A stretch of DNA of 64,000 nt, from positions 3,162,001 to 3,226,000 of the forward strand of contig NZ_CP084712.1 of the NCBI RefSeq assembly GCF_023822045.1, given 5' to 3'. The stretch is from Sphingopyxis sp. USTB-05. Its GTDB lineage: Bacteria; Pseudomonadota; Alphaproteobacteria; Sphingomonadales; Sphingomonadaceae. The translations under genes were made by a program, and so were the position numbers. This document shows, in pieces, positions 35,946-43,335 of the stretch. The notes under the pieces were generated by a model. The model ran no database searches, was not told the origin of the DNA, and saw only the letters and a program-made list of their open reading frames with translations. The stretch's first letter is position 1, and each line of letters opens with the position of its first letter.

Positions 35946-37472
35946 CTACGAACGACTGTTCAGCACCCGCCAGGCCAGCTCGGCAAACTCGCAAAGCAAC
36001 GGCCGCGTATCGCGCGGGTCGATAATATCCTCGACCCCGAATTTCTCCGCCGTCCGGAACGGGCTTCGCACGCGGTTCAATCGCTCGCGGATCGCCTCCA
36101 GATGCGCCGCGGGATCTTCCGCGGCCTCAAGCTCGCTCTTGTATGCGACCTCGACCCCGCCCTCGATCGGCAGGCTGCCCCAGTCGCCCGACGGCCAGGC
36201 AAAGCGATATTGGAAACGCTCGGCGTTCGACATCGCACTCCCTGCAATCCCATAGGCGCGGCGCACCACGACCGACGCTAGCGGCACCGTCGCGCGGTAA
36301 ATCGCGTTCATCGCCTGCACGCCATAGCGGATCGTTCCCGTCCGCTCGGCTTCGCCACCGATCATGAAGCCCGGATTGTCGACAAGGTGGACGATCGGCA
36401 GCCGGAACTGGTCCGCCATCTTGACGAAGCGCTCGGCCTTCTCGCTCGTCTTCGCGTCCCACGATCCGCCAAGATAGGACGGATCGCTCGCAAGCACGGC
36501 GACCGGATATCCGTCGAGCCGTGCGAATGCGGTGATCACCGCGCGTCCCCAGCGCGCGCCCATCTCGAAAAAGCTGCCTTGATCGAACACCGCATTCGCG
36601 ATGCGCCGCATCGAATAGACCTGCTTCGCCTCGCGCGGCACGACCGCCAGCAGCGACTCCTCGCGCCGGTCGACCGGATCGCTGCACGCGGTCCGCAAAG
36701 CCCGATCGTGGATCGACGAAGGCAGGTAGGACAAAAACCGCCGCGCCGCCGCGAACGCCTCGACCTCCGACGCCACCTCATCATCGACCACGCCGTTGCG
36801 CGTATGGACGTCGACGCCGCCCAGTTCCTCTCGGTCCAGCGTATCGCCGATCGCCGCCGCAACCGCCGGCCCCGCCGCGAACAACTGCGACAGTCCGCGC
36901 ACCATGACGCTGTAATGGCTCGCGACGACGCGCGCGGCGCCCAGCCCTGCGGTCGGCCCGAGCGCAAGCGCCACCACCGGAACCGTGTCGAGGTTGGCGA
37001 TAATCTCGTCCCAGCCGGGCACGTGCGGGATATAGGTATAGCCCATGTCTTCCAGCGTCTTTACCGAGCCGCCACCGCCCGTGCCGTCGATCATGCGGAT
37101 CAGCGGCAGGCGATATTCATGCGCCATCGCCTCGCACTGGACGAACTTCCTGTGCAGCGCCGCGTCGGCCGCGCCGCCGCGCACGGTAAAATCGTCAGCA
37201 CTGGCGACCACCGGCCGGCCGTCGATATTCGCGCGTCCGAAAATGAAATTGCTCGCGGCTAGGTCTTCCAACTCGCCATCGGCGCCATAGCGCCCGCGCC
37301 CCGCGATCTTGCCGATCTCGCGAAAGCTGCCTGCATCGACGATCCCCGCGAGCCGCGCCCGCGCGTCCATCTTGCCGCGCCCGTGCTGCCGCGCGACCTT
37401 TTCCTCGCCGCCCATCTTCTCGGCCATCGCGCGGCGTTGACCCAGCTCGTCGATCTCTTTTTTCCAGCTCAT
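35946..37472 (-). CDS. Acyl-CoA carboxylase, carboxyltransferase (beta) subunit
   Basis: 508 residues with both crotonase-like carboxyltransferase lobes: an N-terminal lobe (KMDARARLAGIVDAGSF, RPVVASADDFTVRGGAADAALHRK, RLPLIRMIDGTGGGGSV) and a C-terminal lobe (VITAFARLDGYPVAVLASDP, KAERFVKMADQFRLPIVHLVDNPGFMIG). It transfers carboxyl from biotin to a short acyl-CoA (propionyl-, methylcrotonyl- or geranyl-like). No biotin carboxylase or carrier gene is adjacent, so the partner is elsewhere. The subtype is uncertain. Confidence 0.9.
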   Translation of the reverse strand: MSWKKEIDELGQRRAMAEKMGGEEKVARQHGRGKMDARARLAGIVDAGSFREIGKIAGRGRYGADGELEDLAASNFIFGRANIDGRPVVASADDFTVRGGAADAALHRKFVQCEAMAHEYRLPLIRMIDGTGGGGSVKTLEDMGYTYIPHVPGWDEIIANLDTVPVVALALGPTAGLGAARVVASHYSVMVRGLSQLFAAGPAVAAAIGDTLDREELGGVDVHTRNGVVDDEVASEVEAFAAARRFLSYLPSSIHDRALRTACSDPVDRREESLLAVVPREAKQVYSMRRIANAVFDQGSFFEMGARWGRAVITAFARLDGYPVAVLASDPSYLGGSWDAKTSEKAERFVKMADQFRLPIVHLVDNPGFMIGGEAERTGTIRYGVQAMNAIYRATVPLASVVVRRAYGIAGSAMSNAERFQYRFAWPSGDWGSLPIEGGVEVAYKSELEAAEDPAAHLEAIRERLNRVRSPFRTAEKFGVEDIIDPRDTRPLLCEFAELAWRVLNSRS

Positions 37473-37527
37473 GGCAGAAAGCTATCTTACGTTGACGGAA
37501 ACGTCATGCAAAACCTATCGTCGTGCC

Positions 37528-38022
37528 ATGATGCGCAAATTTGCCCTCGCCGTGGCCGCTACCATGCTCCCGCTTGCGCCCGTTTCGGCGTCCGAAACGC
37601 GTAGCATTCCTGGCGTCGTCGATCCCTACAAGACCGATGCCTTCAACCCCGACGCCGATCCGATCGCGCAGATCGATGCCGCGCTCGCCGAGGCTCGTAA
37701 CACCGGCAAGCGCGTGCTGCTCGTCATGGGTACGAACGGTTGCCACGACAGCGCCTGGCTTGCGAACCTGCTTGCGACCGACCGCTTCGCCCCCGTGCGC
37801 GACCGATATCAGATCGTCTATGCCGACATCGGCATGCCGCATATTCGCGGCCTCGGACGCAACCCCGATGTGCCCGCGCGTTTCGACTTCAAGATCAAGG
37901 GCACCCCCACGGTCGCTGTGCTCGACGCCAATGGCCATGTGCTCAACCGCAAGGCCGCGCCCAAATGGCGTAACGCCGCGAGCCGCAGCGACGACGACAT
38001 TTATAATGAACTGATGGGTTAG
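37528..38022 (+). CDS. Exported thioredoxin-fold protein lacking a CXXC pair
   Basis: 164 residues from the ATG at 37528 (MMRKFALAVAATMLPLAPVSASET, signal peptide cleaved near ASA). AEARNTGKRVLLVMGTNGCHDSAWLANLL places the thioredoxin active-site loop as NGCHDSAW: the first Cys is present and the second is replaced. FKIKGTPTVAVLDANG keeps the cis-Pro loop. Such single-Cys members may act as binding proteins or Cys-specific reductases rather than general disulfide exchangers. It precedes an SDR gene by 10 bp. Confidence 0.82.
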   Translation: MMRKFALAVAATMLPLAPVSASETRSIPGVVDPYKTDAFNPDADPIAQIDAALAEARNTGKRVLLVMGTNGCHDSAWLANLLATDRFAPVRDRYQIVYADIGMPHIRGLGRNPDVPARFDFKIKGTPTVAVLDANGHVLNRKAAPKWRNAASRSDDDIYNELMG

Positions 38023-38032
38023 GGAGAGAGAC

Positions 38033-38812
38033 ATGGCCGAGATGAACCTTACGGGGCGCGTCGCGCTCGTCACCGGCGCCTCGCGCGGCATTGGCCGGGG
38101 CATCGCGACTGGGCTGGCGGAGGCGGGTGCCGACGTCGCGGTCAACTATACGCGCGGCCAGGAAGCCGCCGCCGAAACCGTCGCCGCGATCGAAGCGCTC
38201 GGCCGCAAGGCGAAAGCTTACCAGGCCTCCGTTACCGACGAAGCGGCGTGCGCCGCGATGGTTGCCGCCGTCGAGGCCGATTTCGGCCCGATTTCGATCC
38301 TCGTCAACAACGCCGGCGTCGCGAGCCGCGGGCTGTCCGTGGCCGATACCAGCCCCGAAGAAGTCGACAAACTCTTCGCCGTCCACGCCGCCGGCCCGCA
38401 CCGCCTGTCGCGCCTCGCGCTGCCGCAGCTACGCAGCCACGCGCGCAGCGACATCATCGTCATCTCCAGCATCGCGACCTACACCCACTCGCCCAACGGC
38501 GCGCCGTACACGATGGCCAAGGCGGCGGGCGAGGCGATGGCCTATGCGCTCGCAAAGGAAGAGCTTGCGAACGGTGTCCGCGTCAACATCGTCGCCCCCG
38601 CGCTTACCGTCAGCGACATGGGCGAGAAGCTTTCCCGCGCGATCACCGGCAACGAGGATATCCATCACCTCGACACCAAAATGCCATTCGGCCGCGTCGC
38701 CGTTCCCGCCGACGTCGCCGCCGCAGTCGTCTGGTTCGTCAGCGACGCCAACTCTTATTGTTCGGGCCAAAAACTCAACATCGACGGCGCCGGACAGGCA
38801 ACCTTCCGCTAA
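38033..38812 (+). CDS. Short-chain dehydrogenase/reductase
   Basis: 259 residues, classical SDR. The cofactor loop is TGASRGIGRG, the NNAG motif is LVNNAGVAS, and the catalytic Ser and Tyr-x-x-x-Lys are in VISSIATYTHSPNGAPYTMAKAAGEAM. SGQKLNIDGAG is the usual C-terminal strand. Most similar in pattern to 3-oxoacyl-ACP reductase-like enzymes; the substrate is undetermined. AGGGAGAG lies just before the ATG. Confidence 0.92.
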   Translation: MAEMNLTGRVALVTGASRGIGRGIATGLAEAGADVAVNYTRGQEAAAETVAAIEALGRKAKAYQASVTDEAACAAMVAAVEADFGPISILVNNAGVASRGLSVADTSPEEVDKLFAVHAAGPHRLSRLALPQLRSHARSDIIVISSIATYTHSPNGAPYTMAKAAGEAMAYALAKEELANGVRVNIVAPALTVSDMGEKLSRAITGNEDIHHLDTKMPFGRVAVPADVAAAVVWFVSDANSYCSGQKLNIDGAGQATFR

Positions 38813-38815
38813 CCC

Positions 38816-39379
38816 TCAAGCCATCCCATGCTCGGCGGGAATCCCCGACGGCGGGCCGACGGGCATAACCATTAACTCCGCCTCGCTCGCGCCCGCTTCA
38901 TATCGCGCCAGCAATTCGTCGGGATCATATTCGATCCCGATCGGATTGCCGCCGAATGCCTCGCTTTTCATATAGGCAACCGCGTCGGCAACGGTCCCGT
39001 GGTCGACCTGGAACTCCATCCGGTTGCCGTCGGGATCGGCATAGTAGAGCGATAGCGTCGTCCCGTGATGGATCGGCCAATAAGGCTTGATCCCGTCGAC
39101 CTTCAGCCGCTTGTAAACGTCCATCAAGTCGCCCGCACTCGCAAAGGTATAGGCGACATGATTGACGCCGACGTCGCCACGCCCGCCGTCGCCGCCGGGC
39201 TTCAAGAGGTCGAGGTTGGCGAAGGCGAAGCGGTGATGCTCGTCATCATAAGTCAGGAAAGCGAGCGCCGGGTCCTGATGCACGACATCGGCCTCGAACA
39301 CCTTTTGGTACCATGCGATCATCTCGTCATAGCGCCGCGTCATATAGACGACATGCGCGAACTTGCTCGGTTTCGTCAT
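38816..39379 (-). CDS. VOC family protein, extradiol-dioxygenase-like
   Basis: 187 residues from the ATG at 39379 (MTKPSKFAHVVYMTRRYDEM). The single VOC unit shows FAHVVYMTRR and VGVNHVAYTFASAGDLMDVYKRL as His-bearing strands, and YYADPDGNRMEFQVDHG with the Glu ligand, the 2-His-1-Glu layout of catechol dioxygenase-like proteins. No aromatic catabolic genes surround it, so dioxygenase activity is uncertain. It converges with the SDR gene, 3 bp away. Confidence 0.85.
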   Translation of the reverse strand: MTKPSKFAHVVYMTRRYDEMIAWYQKVFEADVVHQDPALAFLTYDDEHHRFAFANLDLLKPGGDGGRGDVGVNHVAYTFASAGDLMDVYKRLKVDGIKPYWPIHHGTTLSLYYADPDGNRMEFQVDHGTVADAVAYMKSEAFGGNPIGIEYDPDELLARYEAGASEAELMVMPVGPPSGIPAEHGMA

Positions 39380-39465
39380 GGCCCCACTCCATCCAACGAC
39401 CCGCCGCGATGCTGCGCCGCTTCGTTTCATTGTGCAAGTCCGAACCCCTCCGCTAGAGGCGGGCC

Positions 39466-40368
39466 ATGCGCCCCGATTCGCCCTCGCCCGTCATCCCCTT
39501 TCTGATCGCTTGCGCGGGGATCGCGACCTTTTCGGCGATGGACGTGCTGATGAAGGGGCTGTCGATCGACATCGGCGCGTATAACGCCGTGCTGTGGCGC
39601 ACCGGCACAGGCACAATTTTGGCCGGCCTCCTCTATTTCGCGAGCCGGCCAAAATGGCCCGACAAGGCGACGATGCAGATCCATGCCTGGCGCTCGCTCT
39701 TCGTCGCCGGGATGGCGCTCAGCTTTTTCTGGGCGCTCGCGCGGCTGCCGATGGCCGAGGCGATCGCGCTCGCTTTCGTCGCCCCGCTGATGGCGCTCTA
39801 TATGGCCGCGATCTTCCTGGGCGAGAAGATCGGCCCGCGCTCGATCGCCGCCTCGATCCTCGGACTGTGCGGTGTGATCGTCATCGTCGCGGGGAAGCTC
39901 GGCGGCAGCGACTATAGCGACGAGGCGCTGCTGGCGGTCGGCGCGGTGTTCCTCTCGGCGATCTTCTACGCCTACAACCTCATCCTCGCGCGGCGACAGG
40001 CCAAAATGGCCGAGCCGATGGAAATCGCCTTTTTCCAGAATTTCTTCGTCGCCGCGATCCTTGCGCTCGGCGCGCCGTGGTTCCTTGCGGTTCCAGCCGC
40101 GAGCCACGCGCCACATATCCTGGGCGCCGCGATCCTCGCGACGACCTCATTGCTGCTGCTGAGCTGGGCCTATGCCCGCGCCGAAACGCAGATTCTCGCG
40201 ACCACCGAATATACCGGCTTCCTGTGGGCGATGCTGTTCGGCTGGTTCTTCTTCGACGAAGCGGTGACGCTGCCCACCTTCGCCGGCGCGCTGCTGATCG
40301 TCGCCGCCTGCCTGATCGTCGCGCGCAAGGCCCCGCACGGCGACCCGATCGAACCCGCAGCGGCGTAA
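39466..40368 (+). CDS. EamA/DMT-superfamily transporter
   Basis: 300 residues with ten predicted membrane helices in two EamA repeats. FLIACAGIATFSAMDVLMKGLS starts repeat 1, MAEAIALAFVAPLMALYMAAIFLGEKIGPRS is the conserved mid-repeat, and ILATTEYTGFLWAMLFGWFFFDEAVTLPTFAGALLIVAACLIV ends repeat 2. Members export amino acids or metabolites; the substrate cannot be read. Confidence 0.92.
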   Translation: MRPDSPSPVIPFLIACAGIATFSAMDVLMKGLSIDIGAYNAVLWRTGTGTILAGLLYFASRPKWPDKATMQIHAWRSLFVAGMALSFFWALARLPMAEAIALAFVAPLMALYMAAIFLGEKIGPRSIAASILGLCGVIVIVAGKLGGSDYSDEALLAVGAVFLSAIFYAYNLILARRQAKMAEPMEIAFFQNFFVAAILALGAPWFLAVPAASHAPHILGAAILATTSLLLLSWAYARAETQILATTEYTGFLWAMLFGWFFFDEAVTLPTFAGALLIVAACLIVARKAPHGDPIEPAAA

Positions 40369-40386
40369 CCAGCAAGCCTCCCTATC

Positions 40387-40468
40387 TCCGTTCGTGTCGA
40401 GCGAAGTCGAGACACCCATCGTGCGAGCAGGACCGAGGGGCATCTCGACTTCGCTCGATGCGAACGGA
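40387..40468. repeat. Palindromic repeat, family B
   Basis: TCCGTTCGTGTCGAGCGAAG at the left and CTCGACTTCGCTCGATGCGA then ACGGA at the right, near-complementary; a second copy is at 14858. Located between convergent genes (EamA, Sua5). Confidence 0.88.
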
Positions 40469-40473
40469 CATTT

Positions 40474-41427
40474 TCAGACCGCCGCCCGGCTCAACCGGTC
40501 GTTGATCGCCGCGCCCAGCCCCTCGGCCGGGATCGCCGCCACCGCGATCTTTGCCTTCGCGCTCGCCGCCCCCGCATGCAACGCATCGAAAAGCCGCGCC
40601 GCCGCCTCGGTCAGATCGCCGCTTGCGCTCAGGTCATAGTCGCCCGCGACCGCCCCGAACCCGATCCCAAACTCGTCGCCCGCAAATTCGCGCGCGCCCA
40701 GCCGCACCGGCTTGCCCGGCGCATAATGGCTCGCGAGCATCCCCGGCGCGACGATCTCCGTTCCCTTGACTCCCGTTACCGACATCCCGCTCGCCGCAGA
40801 CAACATGTCGGCGGTCACCGGCCCCGGGCGCAACACTTCGACGGCACCATTCTTCACCCTCGCGATCGTCGATTCCACGCCCGCCGTCGTCGCTCCGTCA
40901 TCGATCACCAGCGCGATCCGCCCATCGAGGCTCGCCAACACATGCTCAGCTTTGGTGGGGCTCACGCGTCCGCTCGCATTCGCGCTCGGCGCAGCAAGCG
41001 GTGCCCCCGTCTCCGCCAGCAAGGCCTGCATCGCGCGGTGCCCCGGCACGCGCAGCGCAATCGTATCGAGCCCCGCCGTCGCGATGCTCGCCACCGGGCA
41101 ATCGGCGGCCCGCGGCACGACAATCGTCAGCGGCCCAGGCCAGAAACGCGCCGCCAGCGCCCGCTCGACCGCGCCGAACACGCCCAGCCGCTCGGCGGCA
41201 GCCAAGTCCGGCACATGCACGATCAACGGGTTGAAATCGGGCCGCCCCTTCGCGGCATAAATCCGCGCGACCGCGTCTGCGTTGCGCGCGTCGGCGGCGA
41301 GGCCGTAAACCGTCTCGGTCGGGACCGCGACCGGCTGCCCCTCCCCGATCAGCCCCCCGGCGCGCGCCATTGCCTCCGGCCCGAACGGGCGGATATCGGT
41401 CCTCATGCGCGTTTGACCATCAGCCAT
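40474..41427 (-). CDS. L-threonylcarbamoyladenylate synthase (Sua5-type)
   Basis: 317 residues. Makes threonylcarbamoyl-AMP from threonine, bicarbonate and ATP for t6A tRNA modification. The YrdC domain (about 10-200) shows GQPVAVPTETVYGLAADARN, KGRPDFNPLIVHV, PLAAPSANASGRVSPTKAEHVL and DDGATTAGVESTI. The extra C-terminal Sua5 domain (about 235-317) separates it from short TsaC. The start may instead be MRTDIRPFG at 41406. Confidence 0.95.
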   Translation of the reverse strand: MADGQTRMRTDIRPFGPEAMARAGGLIGEGQPVAVPTETVYGLAADARNADAVARIYAAKGRPDFNPLIVHVPDLAAAERLGVFGAVERALAARFWPGPLTIVVPRAADCPVASIATAGLDTIALRVPGHRAMQALLAETGAPLAAPSANASGRVSPTKAEHVLASLDGRIALVIDDGATTAGVESTIARVKNGAVEVLRPGPVTADMLSAASGMSVTGVKGTEIVAPGMLASHYAPGKPVRLGAREFAGDEFGIGFGAVAGDYDLSASGDLTEAAARLFDALHAGAASAKAKIAVAAIPAEGLGAAINDRLSRAAV

Positions 41428-41478
41428 GCCGCGCTATAGCGCCCGCGCAACGATATTCACCAGGAAAGTCGGCTCTTC

Positions 41479-43221
41479 ATGTCTTACACGCCGCCCACCA
41501 CCGAACAGCTTTTCGTTCTCAACCATATCGCGCGTGTCGACGCGATGGCCGCGCACGACAAATTCGCCGCCGCGACCCCCGACATGGTGGAGGCGATCGT
41601 TACCGGCATCGGCGAGTTCGCCGCAGAGGTCTACGCCCCGCTCAACCGCGTCGGCGACACCACCAATCCCAAGTGGCAGGACGGCAGAGTCACCATGCCC
41701 CCGGGCTTCAAGGACGCCTATAAGCAGTTCGTCGAGGCGGGCTGGGGCAGCATCGACGGCCCCGGCGAATATGGCGGACAGGATCTGCCTTTCACGCTCG
41801 CGACGGTGGTGATCGAGGCACTCGGCAGCGCGAACATGGGCTTTTCGCTGTGCAGCATCCTGACCCCCGGCGCGATCCACGCGCTGATGGCCTATGGCAC
41901 CGAGGAACAGCGCCAGACCTGGCTGCCGAAGTTGATCACCGGCGAGTGGAACGGCACGATGAACCTGACGGAGCCTGCCGCGGGCAGCGACGTCGGCGCG
42001 CTGCGCTCGACCGCCGAAAAGGTCACCGAGGGCGAGCATGCCGGCCTCTACAAGATCAAGGGCCAGAAGATATTCATCACCTTCGGCGAGCATGACCTCA
42101 CCGACAATATCGTCCACCTCGTCCTTGCGCGCACCCCCGGCGCGCCCGAGGGAACGCGCGGCATTTCGCTTTTCCTCGTCCCCAAATATCGCCTCGATGC
42201 CGACGGCAAGCCCGCGCATTCGAACGGCGTCCAGTGCGCGTCGATCGAGCATAAGCTCGGCATCCATGGCTCGCCGACCGCCGTCATGGTCTATGGCGAG
42301 GACGAAGACTGCCTCGGCGAGATCGTCGGCGACGAAATGGGCGGCATGCGCGCGATGTTCGTCATGATGAACAACGCCCGCCTGATGATCGGTTGTCAGG
42401 GCATCCAGATCGGCGAGCGCGCGACGCAGCAGGCGCAGCGCTTCGCCGCCGAGCGCGTCCAGTCGTCGCTCGCGGGCTCGCCCGACCGCACCCCCGTCAC
42501 GATCGACCAGCATCCCGACGTCCGCCGCATGTTGTGGCGGATGCGCGCCCAGACAGAGGCAGCGCGCGCACTCACCTATTACGCGGCAGCCCAGATCGAT
42601 TTCGGCAAGCTCGGCGACGAAGCCGCCGCGATGCGCGCCGACGTGCTGATCCCGCTGGTAAAGGCGCATGCGACCGACATCGGCTGCGAGGTCGCCAGCC
42701 TTGGCGTGCAGGTCCATGGCGGCATGGGCTTCATCGAGGAAACCGGCGCCGCGCAGCATTATCGCGACGCGCGCATCGCCCCGATCTATGAAGGCACCAA
42801 CGGCATTCAGGCCGCCGATCTCGTCGGACGCAAGCTCGGCATGGCGGGCGGCGATCTCGTCCGCGGCCTGATCGACGATATCGCAGCGGGTGCGGCCGAT
42901 TTCCCCGAATTGCAGCAGTTGGTCGATGCCTGCCGCGCGGTCACCGACTGGATGATCGGGGCCAACACCGGCGACCGGCTTGCCGGCAGCTATCCCTATC
43001 TCACCATGCTCGCCACGGCGACCTGCGGCTGGCTGATGGCGATCCAGCACAAGGCGGCGCGCGCGGCACTCGATGAGGGCAGCGGCGACCGCGCCTTCCT
43101 TGAAGGCAAGATCGCCTCGACACGCTTTTACCTGCAACAGATCGTCCCCACGGCAACGGGTCTTGCGGCCTCGGCGCTGGCCGGCGACGCCGCGCTCGAA
43201 CCGCTGCCGGCGATCGCCTGA
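41479..43221 (+). CDS. Acyl-CoA dehydrogenase
   Basis: 580 residues. The N-terminal helical, middle beta and C-terminal helical ACAD domains are present (MNLTEPAAGSDVGALRSTAE; KIFITFGEHDLTDNIVHLVLARTPG; VQVHGGMGFIEETGAAQHYRDARIAPIYEGTNGIQAADLVGRKL with the catalytic Glu in YEGTNGIQ). An additional C-terminal helical domain (about 460-580, ACAD_C type) is typical of the long FadE-like or DMSP-associated forms. It performs the first oxidation step of beta-oxidation in the cytosol; chain length is unknown. Confidence 0.94.
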   Translation: MSYTPPTTEQLFVLNHIARVDAMAAHDKFAAATPDMVEAIVTGIGEFAAEVYAPLNRVGDTTNPKWQDGRVTMPPGFKDAYKQFVEAGWGSIDGPGEYGGQDLPFTLATVVIEALGSANMGFSLCSILTPGAIHALMAYGTEEQRQTWLPKLITGEWNGTMNLTEPAAGSDVGALRSTAEKVTEGEHAGLYKIKGQKIFITFGEHDLTDNIVHLVLARTPGAPEGTRGISLFLVPKYRLDADGKPAHSNGVQCASIEHKLGIHGSPTAVMVYGEDEDCLGEIVGDEMGGMRAMFVMMNNARLMIGCQGIQIGERATQQAQRFAAERVQSSLAGSPDRTPVTIDQHPDVRRMLWRMRAQTEAARALTYYAAAQIDFGKLGDEAAAMRADVLIPLVKAHATDIGCEVASLGVQVHGGMGFIEETGAAQHYRDARIAPIYEGTNGIQAADLVGRKLGMAGGDLVRGLIDDIAAGAADFPELQQLVDACRAVTDWMIGANTGDRLAGSYPYLTMLATATCGWLMAIQHKAARAALDEGSGDRAFLEGKIASTRFYLQQIVPTATGLAASALAGDAALEPLPAIA

Positions 43222-43335
43222 AACCTCTGGAATCCTGCGCCTCGCGCCCCGGCTCGGGACGCAGGATTTTGTTCATAATTAACGCGATGATAACCATCTG
43301 GAGCTAGACGCGACCGGCAATTGCTGGAGACGTGC

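Noticed and set aside
39466..39480. Secondary-metabolite cluster around 34-43 kb (acyltransferase, carboxyltransferase, SDR, acyl-CoA dehydrogenase)
   Set aside because: Genes lie on both strands, are separated by repeats, and no synthase, carrier protein or tailoring core is present; they read as ordinary metabolism.
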